From: Flaccisagitta enflata
Taxonomy: Eukaryota; Chaetognatha; Sagittoidea; Aphragmophora
Direction: 5' to 3'
Assembly: GCA_965153355.1 (NCBI GenBank)
Contig: OZ231127.1
Coordinates: 62,248,001-62,312,000, forward strand
Length of the DNA: 64,000 nt
Shown: positions 1-11,128 of the stretch, one piece after another
Layout of the letters: the number at the start of each line of letters is the position of its first letter
Numbering within the stretch: position 1 is the stretch's first letter
Made by a program: the position numbers and the translations under genes
Notes under the pieces: generated by a model
Seen by the model: the letters and a program-made list of their open reading frames with translations, nothing else
Told to the model about the DNA's origin: nothing
Databases searched by the model: none

Positions 1-440
1 ACCGACGAAGTCGAGTTGATTCCGGAGCCGTTTTTCTCCGACGGCGTCAACGTCGTCGTCAACGTCGTCGTCATCGTCGTCGCCGCCGTGGGCGGCTGCG
101 GCGCTTTGCCTTTCTTCGGTCTCGACATCGATCCTCCTCCTTCTCCTTTGTTGCCGCCAACGTCTTTACCACGCGCCGGAAGTGTCTTCATGTGCGCGAG
201 ACTGACCCCCGATGGTGGCGACGTCATGGCGCTGACGCGTCCCTGCTGCGGCGCCAATTCGTTCGACACGACGCCACCTTTGGGCCTCTGCCGCAAACTG
301 AGAGACGGTGAATGCGACGGCTGCTGCTGCTGCTGCTGCTTTTGTTGATTAGAAAGATCACTTTGAGGGATCTCGGATGAGTCTTTTGACAGGGCAACGG
401 AGCCGGCCAGTGATGAGTGGAGCGACGCAGCGTCGAATGA
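1..440 (-). CDS. Coding exon D, Gln/Pro/Ser-rich cytoplasmic tail, runs off window edge
   Basis: Minus-strand exon that begins after a good acceptor (pyrimidine-rich intron ending GAACCACAG at 450-441) and stays open to the window edge: 146 codons plus two bases. It opens in phase 0, which fits the phase-0 donor of the exon at 3311-3002. The peptide starts SFDAASLHSSLAGSVALSKD, then has a short poly-Gln run (CAG repeats near 321-340), a Ser/Pro region, a basic KKGKAPQPP-type segment and Thr-rich repeats. No catalytic domain is visible. I infer the distal cytoplasmic tail of the membrane protein whose helix is at 8469-8391; the APQPP segment could be an SH3 or WW ligand, but that is only a guess. 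The plus-strand frame over the same bases is a Cys/Val-rich artefact. Confidence 0.6.
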
Positions 441-642
441 CTGTGGTTCAATAACAGAGCAAATTGTTTTGTGAGTTGAAATGAATTAAAAAAAAAAAAA
501 ACACCAACAACCACAGCGACGAAGACAACAATAACGACAACAGGAACAACAACATTTCGACATTACAACATCGTCGATATTACAAACAACATCAATAATA
601 ACAAAAATAACACAAACCAAAACAGTAACAATAACAATAGCA

Positions 643-800
<158 letters not shown>

Positions 801-1189
801 CGATGAACAGAAAAGAAATCAAAATTGAAAAGAAACAATTGAGCTGAGAACAAACAGATGACTGAACGAAAAGAAATAAAAGAGGGAGAGAGAAAAAAGA
901 ACACACGCGCACACGTAAACACCAACCCATACCCGCGCGCGAGGGCAAGTAAACGGTATTTGTAATTTCTAAGAAAGGTTGAACAAATGAAAGATTTACA
1001 AGACACAAATCGTGGAAGATCCAGTGATGTTAACAGTTGTTGCAGGGGGAAAAAAGGGACAACGCCAAGTAGGCCAACGATGCGTCCTCTTTGAATGAAT
1101 GTTTTTTATGAATGAATGAATGTTTTTTTTATGAATGAACTTATTAATGTTTGCTTCTTGTACTGGGTTAAAACCATTTTTTTGTTGAA

Positions 1190-1510
1190 AAAATATTTGA
1201 TTTTGATATTTATCTATTTATCTATAAGAGGCTTTGTCCCTCCGTTAGTTCTTTGGTCCGTTGGTCCGTCAGTCCGTGGTGAAAAAATGAGAAATCGCAC
1301 ATTTGAGACAACAGTTGTGTTTGTCTGTGTTTGTGAGTAAATTTGGGGTGGGGGAGGGTGTGGATGGGGGTTGGATGCCCCTGCCCACCCGTTTGCATCG
1401 ATGTTGTGACCCCGCGTCACTTGTTGAGGTATGCATGACCGATCAACCAACCAGCCAACCGAACAACAGACACAGGCTATCATAGTTGTGCGAGGACGCA
1501 TCTAAAATAT
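1190..1510. mobile_element. Degraded copies of the palindrome-ended family
   Basis: A plus-oriented start lacking a clear palindrome (TATAAGAGGCTTTGTCCCTCC, then GGTCCGTTGGTCCGTCAGTC at 1220-1275) is followed by a minus-oriented end (CAACCAACCAGCCAACCGAAC, then GAGGACGCATCTAAAAT at 1490-1507). CGCATCT is the arm of the subfamily also seen at 54771-55066. The piece looks like two fused or truncated copies. Confidence 0.5.
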
Positions 1511-1591
1511 CTGAAGAATGGAAGACCATGTTGGAAATGTTTGTGGACGTGGGGTTACAGAGAGGTAGGAGGCGATGTCTGGACCGATTTG

Positions 1592-1594
<3 letters not shown>

Positions 1595-1678
<84 letters not shown>
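1595..1678. repeat. (GA)n microsatellite
   Basis: Pure GA dinucleotide repeat of about 84 bp. It creates the Arg-Glu and Ser-Leu open frames seen in this area on both strands. Confidence 0.95.
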
Positions 1679-1679
<1 letters not shown>

Positions 1680-1764
1680 AACTCAGAAGAAGTAAGAGAA
1701 AGAAGAAAGAAAAAAGAAAACGGCCACAGAGACAAGAACGCGCGCTATAAGTATGAATACCAGT

Positions 1765-2490
1765 AATAGCGGCTGTCGCCGTGAGGAAAAAAGTCGAAAG
1801 CATTGGTAACTTTTTATCAAGCTTTTATCTTCAGTCCTTGTACATCTTTAATTTGTTAGATCAAATCAAGAGCAATTGTATATGTTGTAAGTATGTATGT
1901 ATGTATGTATGAAAAATAGAACTGAGCTAAATGAGCTAGATAAGCTAAAATACTCAAAAATCACTTAATTCAACCAGATATCCAACTATGCTCACTGAAA
2001 TGCTTTCTTGTATCTGCATGCTCAATTAAAACATTTATTTATCCTATTTGAAATATAAAAAAAATAAGCTAAATGAGCTAAATGAGCTAGAATACTTTAA
2101 AACACCCTTACAGATGAGCAGCTCTGCTCATTGACATACTTTCTTATATCTGCTTGCTTAAACATATATCAAAATATTTATTCATTTATTGCATTTAAAA
2201 TAAGAAATAAATCTTTGAGTTTAATAAGTTAAATGAGCTAAAATGCTCAAAAACACCCTCAGAGATGGGCAGCTATGCTCATGAATATGTTTTCTTGTAT
2301 TTGCATGCTCAAACAAACATAAATACACTCCTTTATTGATCCTACTTAAAATCATAAAAGATTTAAAAAAAATTCAATTTAAAGTTTTCATAAATTAATC
2401 TTCAAAAATTCATATCGCGAAAAATATTTGTTGTAGAGCATTCTGCTTGGCGCCAAATGAAAGTGAATCATCAAATTCACTTACTCTATC
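1765..2490. repeat. Dispersed repeat, copy 1, with about three internal 145-bp units
   Basis: Shares order and sequence with 26650-27250: a GCCGTGAGGAAAAAA start, repeated GCTAAATGAGCTA blocks, and a shared end AGCATTCTGCTTGGCGCC followed by AAATGAAAG. Inside are about three diverged units, each with a GAGCTAAATGAGCTA block followed by a CTATGCTCA-type segment, spaced roughly 145 bp. No coding frame is credible. Probably a non-autonomous transposon or satellite fragment; no clear terminal repeats were found. Confidence 0.7.
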
Positions 2491-2717
2491 AAATTCGTTT
2501 AAGGGACCAATCAGCCTTTGGAGATTCTCAACTTTTGCATAAGAAAATAAAAACCTTGTTTCTCTCGAATATGTCAAAAAGTCGAAGACTGACTACGGCT
2601 TTTTTCCCAGTAACAGATCGACCGACTGAGAGACGGAAGTGTCCTCATTTACAGATGTGCGTGCGCGCACGCTAAAAGGTGAGAGCGAAAGGAGAAATAA
2701 AAAGAGGAACGAAAGAA

Positions 2718-2927
2718 AACAAGGCCGGATACACGGCTACCGAAGTCGCGTGTGGGTGGGCAGGGGCCATTTTTGAGGTCACCAGACCATTTGGGCAAGA
2801 GCAGTGAGGTCAAAGAAATAAAATCATAAAAAAAGTAAAGTGTGACGGACCGACCGACCAACCGACCGACCGACCGACCGACCGACGGACAAAGCGGGTT
2901 GTAGAGTCGCGTGCACGCGACTAAAAA
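2718..2927 (-). mobile_element. Palindrome-ended element, short GTCGCGTGC subfamily
   Basis: Minus-oriented copy. It starts AACAAGGCCGGATACACGGC, carries the internal arm copy AGTCGCGTGTGGGTGGGCAG, a (GACC)n-type tract at 2846-2890, and ends in the palindrome AGTCGCGTGCACGCGACT plus A's at 2904-2927. It lies in the intron between exons C and D, next to a poly-A run. Confidence 0.85.
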
Positions 2928-3001
2928 CTGAAAAAGAAAAAAAAAAAAAAAAAAAGAATAAAAAGAGGCAAGAAAAAGTTAAGGGTGGGTGTTGGTCTCA
3001 C

Positions 3002-3311
3002 CTCATTGAGTCTGGAGCAGATTTCCACTTGGGCTGTTACTCGAATGTTTTTGCCGCTTTCGTTTTCTTCCCCTGACTGCTGCTGGTAGGAGCTCCTTCT
3101 GACAGTGGCGCCGCTGACGTCAACAACGCCATCATCACCGCCGCTGACGACGCCGCCACCGCCGCCGCCGCCGTGAATCGGCGTAGATGCGGCTTCGACG
3201 ACGCCTCTCGAGGCTGTCGTTGCTGCTGCGGTTGAAGCTAAAGCGTCATATGTACCATAATCCGAAACGCCGCCGCTTCCAACCACAACAACGCCGCCAC
3301 CAATACCACCA
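3002..3311 (-). CDS. Coding exon C, Gly/Val/Ser-rich cytoplasmic segment
   Basis: A 310-nt minus-strand exon with strong boundaries: acceptor ...CTCTCACACACACACAG and donor CTCAATGAG|GTGAGA. It starts with one base completing a codon (upstream exon ends in two bases, GG+T) and ends in phase 0, matching the exons at 7186-6983 and 440-1. The peptide begins GGIGGGVVVVGSGGVSDYGT, has Ala/Thr-rich and Gly-rich runs, then GATVRRSSYQQQSGEENESG and finally NIRVTAQVEICSRLNE. It is a low-complexity intracellular tail with tyrosines that could be modified. The acceptor pyrimidine tract is the (CT)n/(CA)n microsatellite at 3312-3386, which is unusual. No named domain is recognised. Confidence 0.72.
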
Positions 3312-3312
3312 C

Positions 3313-3317
<5 letters not shown>

Positions 3318-3391
<74 letters not shown>

Positions 3392-3545
3392 CAGAGACAG
3401 AGACAGAGACAGAGACAGAGAGACAGAGAGATAAGAGACAGAGACAGAGATAGAGACAGAGGGAGTGAGACAGAGGGACAGAGAGCGAGAGCAAGATAGA
3501 GCGAGAGAGAGAGAATGACAGAGACAGAGACAGAGACAGTCAAAG
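3318..3545. repeat. (GA)n / (GACAGA)n microsatellite
   Basis: GT then GA dinucleotides to about 3386, followed by GACAGA-type hexamers to about 3545. Read on the minus strand it is a long pyrimidine tract ending exactly at the splice acceptor of the exon at 3311-3002. Confidence 0.95.
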
Positions 3546-3819
3546 ACAGACAGAAAAAGAAAGAGATTGAAAGAAGGAAAGAAAGAGAGAAATCCAGACG
3601 AAGAAAATGAGAGAAAGGAAAGAAAGTGAAGGAGAGAAAAAGAGAACGAGTGGAGAAGGTAATTTTGAAAACAAATAATTCACGGTGAACACCCGTTCAA
3701 CGCCATTAAGCGAGCGAAATGCGAATCAAATCCACTTTGATGTTGTTTTGTTTTTGATGAACGGCGCGACCTTTTGCAACAAGACAAGAAACCCAGTCTA
3801 CAAACAGAAAAACAAAGAT

Positions 3820-3821
<2 letters not shown>

Positions 3822-3897
<76 letters not shown>
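3822..3897. repeat. (GA)n microsatellite
   Basis: Pure GA repeat of about 76 bp. Confidence 0.95.
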
Positions 3898-3899
<2 letters not shown>

Positions 3900-3930
3900 C
3901 GCGTTACGCGTGATAAGGCTGCGACATGTT

Positions 3931-4310
3931 TATTTTTGCAAAACTAGTCAAAGCCTTTAATCGCGTGCGGGTAGGCATTAGGGTGGTCGGGAAATGGGTC
4001 AAATTTCATATATTGATATACTTAGGCCCTTTGCACAAATATCCAATAAAAGAGGGATTTCTCACAAGTTGGGGTGTGTAATCAAACAAAAAACCTTGTC
4101 GGCAAAACCATAGGCTTACTATGGGGACTTTTTTTTTGCCATAGGAAGCCCATTGTTTTGCCGACATGGTTTAATCTTCAAACTCAGACCTCTGCTTGTG
4201 GGAAAACCTTCTTTTACAAGCTGAGACACAGCCCGGACGCATCGTTGCCTGGTCGGGCTTGTTTTTTGCAAAACTAGTCAAAGCTTATAATCGCTTGCGG
4301 GTAGGCATGA
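3931..4310. repeat. Short direct duplication around a small hairpin
   Basis: A roughly 45-bp segment (TTTTTGCAAAACTAGTCAAAGC then an ATCGCGTGCGGGTAGGCAT-type end) occurs at 3931-3978 and again at 4262-4308. Between them lie the hairpin at 4094-4169 and, at 4211-4268, the end of a palindrome-family copy (GGACGCATCGTTGCC...GGGCTTGTTT). Confidence 0.75.
4094..4169. repeat. Small foldback, about 30-bp arms
   Basis: The left arm CCTTGTCGGCAAAACCATAG... pairs with the right arm ending ...GTTTTGCCGACATGG. The arms are about 30 bp with a few mismatches, around a T-rich loop. It could be a tiny non-autonomous transposon; no target duplication was evident. Confidence 0.7.
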
Positions 4311-5011
4311 TGGGGCAAATTTAAGGTCTAGGGGGCTGAATTCTGGTTATATAGGGCTGAGTCGGCTGAATTAGGGCCGAATAGGTCTGGACAGGTGCAA
4401 GAGGCCGGGGGGGGGAGAGGGGGGTTACACGGACGGTAGGACGTACAGACACCGGCTCTTCAGGGTCACTGCTCAAGAACTGCTCACCAACCAACCGACA
4501 GACAGACCGACCGACCAAAACAACCGACGAACCCATCGATAGACAGACCAACATAGCGGTCTACAGAAAAGCATCCATGCAATCATAGTAACAGATTGAT
4601 GCGCCATTCAATGTGTCATTTGCGCGATTTTCAACGGCCCGATCAATGGACGGACGGACTGACCGATTGACGGATAGACCCACTAATAGACGCATCTATG
4701 AACTAAGGTTTCGCCCAAGAGCGTCTGATGGGATCAAATTTAAAACTAAGGGGGAATGAAATGACATCTCAAATAAAAACACCCATTGACTTGATTTGAG
4801 GGAAGCGCTGACAAATTGAGCCATGAAAAATAAATCGTTGGATTTAGGCGGTCATAAAAGTAAAACGGGGTCACAATTTTCATGAGACGCAGACACTCTT
4901 TATAGCGTCTCTTTTCGGAGCCGTTCAAGGGATGTGGCGTTTAAAAAATGAAACTTGTGATATTGTGGGCAGTTGCTGTCTGTGGCTGTCATGACAACAC
5001 ACTTTTATAAT

Positions 5012-5890
5012 GTATGAAAAGTGGAACAATATCCCTCTCTATATCCAAACTGAAATAAATGGAAGAGGGCCTTGTGAACCCTCACTGACTAGTTAATACG
5101 CGCACCACTCCTAGTTTTCCGTAAAACAGAATCTGAAAAACACTCCTTCTCAATCTAACCCAAAAGCAAACTGCTTACCAAAAGAAGTTAGGGCAATAAT
5201 TGTTACCTTTATTACCAAAATTCAACAAATCACCCGAGGGTAACATTGTTAAGAAACCATACCCTTAGAGGATAGAATCGAGGTCAAGCTTAATGCGACC
5301 GCCGGACATTCCAATCCAAGGTACTGAGTAGTATGAAAAGTGGAACAATATCCCTCACTATACCCAAACTGAAATAAATGGAAGAGGGCCTTGTGAACCC
5401 TCACTGACTAGTTAATACGCGCACCACTCCTAGTTTTCCGTAAAACAGAATCTGAAAAACACTCCTTCTCAATCTAACCCAAAAGCAAACTGCTTACCAA
5501 AAGAAGTTAGGGCAATAATTGTTACCTTTATTACCAAAATTCAACAAATCACCCGAGGGTAACATTGTTAAGAAACCATACCCTTAGAGGATAGAATCGA
5601 GGTCAAGCTTAATGCGACCGCCGGACATTCCAATCCAAGGTACTGAGTAGTATGAAAAGTGGAACAATATCCCTCTCTATATCCAAACTGAAATAAATGG
5701 AAGAGGGCCTTGTGAACCCTCACTGAAGCATGACATGTAGTAAAATTTCCATCACTGAGCCCAAACTGAAATGAATGGAGAAAGGCCTTGCGAACCCACA
5801 CTGACCAGTTAATTCGTACGCCACTCTTAGATTTTCATAAAACAGAATCTGAAAAACACTTTTCAACAATCTTATCCAAAAGCAAACTAA
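5012..5890. repeat. 319-bp tandem duplication, two full copies plus partial and diverged copies
   Basis: A unit beginning GTATGAAAAGTGGAACAATA starts at 5012, 5331 and 5650, giving an exact period of 319 bp. Units one and two are nearly identical, differing at a few sites such as CTCTCTATATCC versus CTCACTATACCC. Unit three breaks off near 5727, and a clearly older diverged copy follows at about 5745-5890. The near-identity suggests recent duplication. A related inverted segment lies at about 55310-55500. Confidence 0.93.
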
Positions 5891-6318
5891 TTTAGATCCA
5901 ACCGGCTTGATCAGAGGGGGATGCACGAACAAATGAATGAACAGATGAACGGAGGTCACCCTGTGTTCTGCAGGACTTCGTCTCCTTTGAGCCTACTTCC
6001 CCAAATAGCTGGTGTTACGCCTCAAGTCAAGAGAGATTCATAAACGTTTGTATGAAATTTTGCCCCTGTGTTCTACAGGTCATCAGCACTTTACAGTCTT
6101 TACTAAAGAGTCTTTAGGGCCGATGCCCAAAAACTGCAGTAGTGTTAAAAAGTCGTGACGACGAAGTAAGAGGATGAATGAAAAGATGGGGGGGGGTGTT
6201 TGGGGGCTGGTTTTAGGGATGTTTTTGATGGCGTTAAAGTTGGTCAGAAGATATAAAGGTTTGTCTCCAGGGGCGCCTATTTTACAGACATTTAGGGGGT
6301 TTGGAGAAGAGGAGGGAA

Positions 6319-6642
6319 TCAAAGGCGGTGGAAAACGAAAAGTGATTTGATTTTGATCCTTACTTCCTGCCAATTGGGTTTTAAAAATTCATCCACCTCA
6401 GCCACGGTAGACGACCACAAAAACCCGGAGAGAAAATCCTTCAACAAAACCCAGTGTTCAATCTGTAGCCAACAAAGCAGTGTAACTTTATTGGCCAATC
6501 GCTTCCCTTTCTTGATAAGGTCACGCCACAGCGTAAGAGTTTGAGAATTTAAAAATTTTAAGTTAAAAAAATTAATTGCATATAATTCATAAAAATATAA
6601 TGTTTCACCTTGCACTAAAGTAAATTCTTCTAAAAAATGCAA
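6319..6642 (-). other. Unassigned open frame with a good donor site
   Basis: A 107-codon minus frame of non-repetitive composition. Its C-terminal half reads TLWRDLIKKGKRLANKVTLL, CWLQIEHWVLLKDF, then EVDEFLKPNWQE, directly followed by GTAAGG, a plausible donor at about 6349. The tryptophan content is unusually high. It lies inside the phase-compatible intron between the exons at 7186-6983 and 3311-3002, so it is not needed by that gene. It may be a fossil of an element or a chance frame. No family recognised. Confidence 0.25.
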
Positions 6643-6982
6643 AAATATTACCGCATATTTTTGTTCTGCAGTGTGAAAAGTTGCCCGAAAATCTTTCTTT
6701 TAAAGCGCGTGTAGTGTAGTAAAATTTTGGCATCCCCTCTGACGTGACTCTCCCATATTTCTTCTCTGCGTGTTTAATGTAAAAATCTGTGTGGTTGTCT
6801 TTCCGCGGCGTCTCATGTTCCGTCTTTATGTCTCTTGGTTGATTGTCTGTCATTGTATGTCTGTTTGCTTGTTTATTTGTTGTCTTATGTCTGTTTGTCT
6901 TATGTCTGTTTGTCTGTTTGTCTATCTGTCTGTCTGTCTCTCTGTCCTTATGTAAAAGAATTTGTTCGCATCTTTGTTTTAC

Positions 6983-7186
6983 CCTTTGGGTCTTTGGTTG
7001 ACATCCGAGACGTAATCGTTTTCGATGACTTGATTGAGATGCGCTCCGTTATTAGCCGTTCCGTTTTTGCCGAATCCGTTTTTGCCGGTGCTGTGTTTGG
7101 CAGCGCCGTTTTTCGTTTTTGCGAGATTCGGTCGAGACACGATCGTCGTCAAAGCGTCATCAGGGGAATCAGATCCATTGCGATTT
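6983..7186 (-). CDS. Coding exon B, membrane-proximal cytoplasmic segment
   Basis: A 204-nt minus-strand exon: acceptor TTGTTGTTGTTGATAG at 7187, donor CCCAAAGG|GTAAAA at 6982. It takes one base from the upstream codon (AG+A gives Arg) and leaves two (GG+T gives Gly), matching the exons at 8469-8391 and 3311-3002. The 67 codons read NRNGSDSPDDALTTIVSRPN, then LAKTKNGAAKHSTGKNGFGK, then GTANNGAHLNQVIENDYVSD and VNQRPK. It follows the transmembrane helix and so is intracellular. The first residues continue the basic KRRR stop-transfer. ENDYVSD is acidic-tyrosine in character. No known domain. Confidence 0.72.
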
Positions 7187-7829
7187 CTATCAACAACAAC
7201 AAACATGTAATGATCAAAAGAGTGTTTAAGTAATCAAAAAGTGAAAGAGTGAATTAGAACTAGATTCAGACAAAAAGAATTACGGCGAAAGTTGAGCAGT
7301 TGTTCTGGCGGCCTATTGATCGTTTTAAACGTGGAACTTCCATACGGCTTAATTGGCCAATATTATCGAGTTTAATCATCCTCTGTAGTTGATAATTGAT
7401 TCACTTCATAAATCCTAACATCATTACAGTTTGGTTTGACAAAAAAACAGAAAAAAAACCGACAACGACAGCAAGACATGGAACACGATAGAAAGACGAA
7501 GCAAGGATTACACAGCTAATTGCCTGGCTAGGCTGGATGATGGATATAAGATACCGTGGTAACATTAACCTACATTCATTTGCCTTGCACCTGCCTGTCA
7601 TTTCCTCTTGCTCTATGGTTTGATTACGTCCGAAATTAGTGAAAGTACTTGATCATATGAATAGAATTGTTTTTTATCTAGGACTGCTCAATCTTTGTTT
7701 GGTAATTAGTCCATATGATTCGCGGCGCGGGTATCTTATATCAGCAATGCGATACACAAGCAGAAACATTCCTTTTAAGAACAACAAACATACTGATTTG
7801 AAGTATACATTTAACAAGGGTCACAATAT

Positions 7830-8034
7830 TGTTGCGGATGGGTAGGCAGGGTTGGCGCCGCGTTGGCTGCCCCTGCAGGGGCAGCCAACCCCTAGCCGCC
7901 CTTCCTTCCAACACAGACACATACACATAAAGCTTCTAAAAAGCTCGTTTTCCCATTTTTCGACTCGTGTCCACGGACGGGCCAACGGACCGATGGACTG
8001 ACAGATCAACAGACTGTGTCCGCAACTAAAAACT
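7830..8034 (-). mobile_element. Palindrome-ended element, GTTGCGGAC subfamily, with an inserted palindrome
   Basis: Partial minus-oriented copy. The internal arm copy GTTGCGGATGGGTAGGCAGG is at 7830; the terminal arm TGTGTCCGCAACTAAAAAC is near 8014-8032. The expected start AACAAGG is not intact. A perfect 28-bp palindrome (7862-7889, centre CCCTGCAGGG) lies just inside, where other copies have GGGGC. Confidence 0.65.
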
Positions 8035-8390
8035 ATTGGACTTATTGGTTTGATATTTATATTACTGATCAGTTTAAGAAAGACAAATTTCAAAAATATC
8101 TAGATTTTGCTATTAATATTGTTATTGTTTTCAATTTTTCCCACATAGCATCCTCGTAAAAGCTTGCACTGTTTTTGATTGTTTATTTTTCTATCAAAAT
8201 CATGATGATATATGTACCAGGCAGCATGATGCAAGGACCTCAACTATATTGTATGGCACAAGATATGTATAGGGGCCCCCTATTAGGAAGATAATCTGCC
8301 TGGTTTTCATGTCTTAAATATTATATCATCCTACCAAAGTGCGGCATCACGTTGTGGGGTGGGTTATTCGAGCGGAGTCTTTTTGATTAC

Positions 8391-8469
8391 CTGCGACGCT
8401 TGAAGAGGAGCAAACCCGCGGCAAGGATGGACACCACGAGGAACAACACGCAACCCGCAGTCACGAGTA
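8391..8469 (-). CDS. Coding exon A, single transmembrane helix and stop-transfer
   Basis: A 79-nt minus-strand exon with acceptor CTTCTTTACAG and donor CGTCGCAG|GTAATC. The 25 full codons encode a textbook transmembrane helix, LVTAGCVLFLVVSILAAGLL, followed by LFKRR, with the last Arg completed by the next exon. The basic residues after the helix indicate a type I protein with its C-terminus inside the cell. The exon begins with two bases, so it needs an upstream exon ending in phase 1; the exon at 31833-31498 qualifies. The acceptor pyrimidine tract is the (CT)n microsatellite at 8482-8539. Downstream exons are 7186-6983, 3311-3002 and 440-1. Receptor or adhesion molecule is likely, but the family is not identifiable from this segment. 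Confidence 0.8.
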
Positions 8470-8475
8470 CTGTAA

Positions 8476-8481
<6 letters not shown>

Positions 8482-8539
<58 letters not shown>
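8482..8539. repeat. (GA)n microsatellite
   Basis: Pure GA repeat of about 58 bp. On the minus strand it lies immediately upstream of the acceptor of the transmembrane exon. Confidence 0.95.
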
Positions 8540-8543
<4 letters not shown>

Positions 8544-8782
8544 GTCATTGACCTGTGGTTTGCCTGCACATGTTGAGAGAATAGAACGATTGAATACTTA
8601 ATTGATGGAATATGCTGCACGTGATATATATAAAACTGAATCTGCGTTCTCATAATTGATTAATGGAAAATCCAGTTTCCATATTGTGGCAATTAAGGCA
8701 AATGTATGGGAACTGGGAAGCCAGAGCCTGGCCAACTGTCAGCATAATTGGCAAACTGTCTCATTTCTTTTACTTAAAACGA

Positions 8783-8930
8783 GGTCGGATACACGGCATC
8801 ACAGTCACGGACGGTTGGGCAGGGAGTAATGCAGAAAAAGGCTCGCAATTCAGGGTTGTGACAGACGGATCGACCGACACGGCAAGGTGGGGTTCACCTT
8901 TGGTATATTACCCAGGCCATTGAAAAAGAA
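8783..8930 (-). mobile_element. Truncated palindrome-family copy
   Basis: Shows the start AACGAGGTCGGATACACGGC, the internal arm copy CAGTCACGGACGGTTGGGCAG and a short GACGGATCGACCGAC tract, but no terminal palindrome. Confidence 0.55.
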
Positions 8931-8965
8931 TAGAAGAGATGAGAAAAGAAATGAAAAGAAAAGAA

Positions 8966-9057
8966 AGCAAAAGAAAAGAAAAGAAAAGAAAAGAAAAGAA
9001 AAGAAAAGAAAAGAAAAGAAAAGAAAAGAAAAGAAAAGAAAAGAAAAGAAAAGAAAA
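8966..9057. repeat. (AAAAG)n microsatellite
   Basis: Regular pentanucleotide AAAAG repeat of about 92 bp. Confidence 0.95.
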
Positions 9058-9204
9058 CTGTTATCATGTCGGGAAATTAACAGTGACCAACCCTCAAACA
9101 CTCTGTCTTTCTAACTCCATGCACATACGTACACCTACGTAGGGCTATTCCGTAATAAATCTGGCTATCTAACTACTTAAAATACTATTTTGCGGGACGG
9201 AAGA

Positions 9205-9595
<391 letters not shown>

Positions 9596-10177
9596 AGAAT
9601 GAGAGAACCGGAAGAGGAAGAGAATGCTGTATTAAAATGGGGAAAAATAACATAAGGGTACGCGGACGGAGGGAAGTTAATTATCCGTGAAGTGGATATC
9701 AAGCACCCCAAGCATAATTCACCTCGACCGCTCGAAGTAAAGAATGAAGTTAGCTACGACCGCGCAAACAGCCGACCCTGCCTCACTGCCACATGACGTA
9801 AAGAAGAATGATAAAATTGAGCAAACAGGCGACCCTGCCTTACTGCCACATGAGAAAAAGGAAAAAGATATGAATGAGCGAACAGCCGACCCTGGCCTGC
9901 CTCACTGGTATATGAGGAATGGCAAAAAGACAGCCTCATATCCAAGTGAGGTAAAGAAGAATGATATATCTGAGCGAACGGTTATCTTGTATCACTATCA
10001 CGTGAGGTAAAGGAGAGTAATACAACTGAGCAAACAACCGCACTGCCGCAGCGATAAGCCGTATAACGTGTAATGCTCTAAACGCTGTTGAATTGATGAA
10101 TTGATAACGTTTACCTTTTCGTTCGTCATAATATCGATAGATTGTTCGTCTTAATATCGACAAATTGATAACGTTTA

Positions 10178-10777
10178 CAGTACGGTGGGAGCAAAGACGA
10201 CCTAGACTGGAGGATAGATTTTAAATATTTTAATTTTATTTGATTTATAAAAAAAAAAATGAATTTATGTTAATTAAAGGCTGCTTTATTGCTTGAATAT
10301 GTTAGCTTTTCTTATTCTTCAACTTGTGACTTGACTTCACCAGGTTTTCATTTTTCAACATTTTAACCTAGCCCATCAGGTTGGGCTGAAAATTTCATAT
10401 GATTTTGAAAAAAAAATCAGCTCAATCAGACTACTTTTACAGGTTTTACAGCTATTTAAAAAAAAACCTATTATGTAAATTAATATCTGGGCAAAGCTTA
10501 AAACTGGCATAAAACCTGTAAAAATGGTCAATTGAGCTGATTTTTAAAAAAAAATTATATAGAAATTTCTGCCCGATCTGATGAGCTAGGTTAAAACATT
10601 CAAAAATTAAGTCCTGATGAAGTCAAGTCACAAGTTGAAAAATAGGAGAAACCAATATATTCAAGCAATAAAGCAACCTTTAATTAGAATAAATCTAAAT
10701 TTTTTTACAAATCAAATGAAATTAAGATACTTAAAATCTATCCTCCAGTCTAGGTCGTCATTGCTCCCATCGTACTG
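10178..10777. mobile_element. 600-bp foldback MITE, Tc1/mariner type (TA target)
   Basis: The element starts CAGTACGGTGGGAGCAAAGA and ends with the inverted counterpart (...TTGCTCCCATCGTACTG). TA lies on both sides (10176-10177 and 10778-10779). The inverted arms are long, roughly 250 bp with scattered mismatches. The flanks rebuild a site GTTTACCTT...TTCGTC...GTCATAATATCGAT that is also present uninterrupted at about 10108-10137, serving as a local paralogous empty site. CAGT ends and a TA duplication are typical of Tc1/mariner-type elements. No transposase frame is present. Confidence 0.9.
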
Positions 10778-11020
10778 TACCTTAGTGTTCGTCGATCGTC
10801 ATAATATCGATGATTAATTATATTGACAAATAAGCTCATAAATAAAGATAGATAAAGCACAACTTCTATCGCCGTGACTGCTGCATTTTTATTACGCAGG
10901 TTTGCGCACATTGAGAAAAAAATGATACAGGAATAATACTGTGTTAGAATATGACTCGTTTGGCCTTGCTAGGGGTCGTCAGCGGAAAATATATGTACCC
11001 TGTATCCGTCTCTTCTTTGC

Positions 11021-11022
<2 letters not shown>

Positions 11023-11087
<65 letters not shown>

Positions 11088-11128
11088 TCTCTCTCTCTCT
11101 GTCTGTCTGTCTGTGTCTGTCTGTCTGT
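11023..11128. repeat. (GT)n, (CT)n and (TGTC)n microsatellite
   Basis: GT repeat to about 11086, then CT and TGTC units. The TGTC part continues after the MITE at 11129-11264. Confidence 0.95.

Noticed and set aside
2718-2927. Helitron identity for the palindrome-ended family
   Set aside because: The hairpin runs straight into A's (GCGACTAAAAA); a CTRR end followed by T and a TC start could not be shown, so I kept it unclassified.
4074-4277. 67-codon plus frame with several cysteines
   Set aside because: Most of it covers the hairpin at 4094-4169 and the end of a repeat element.
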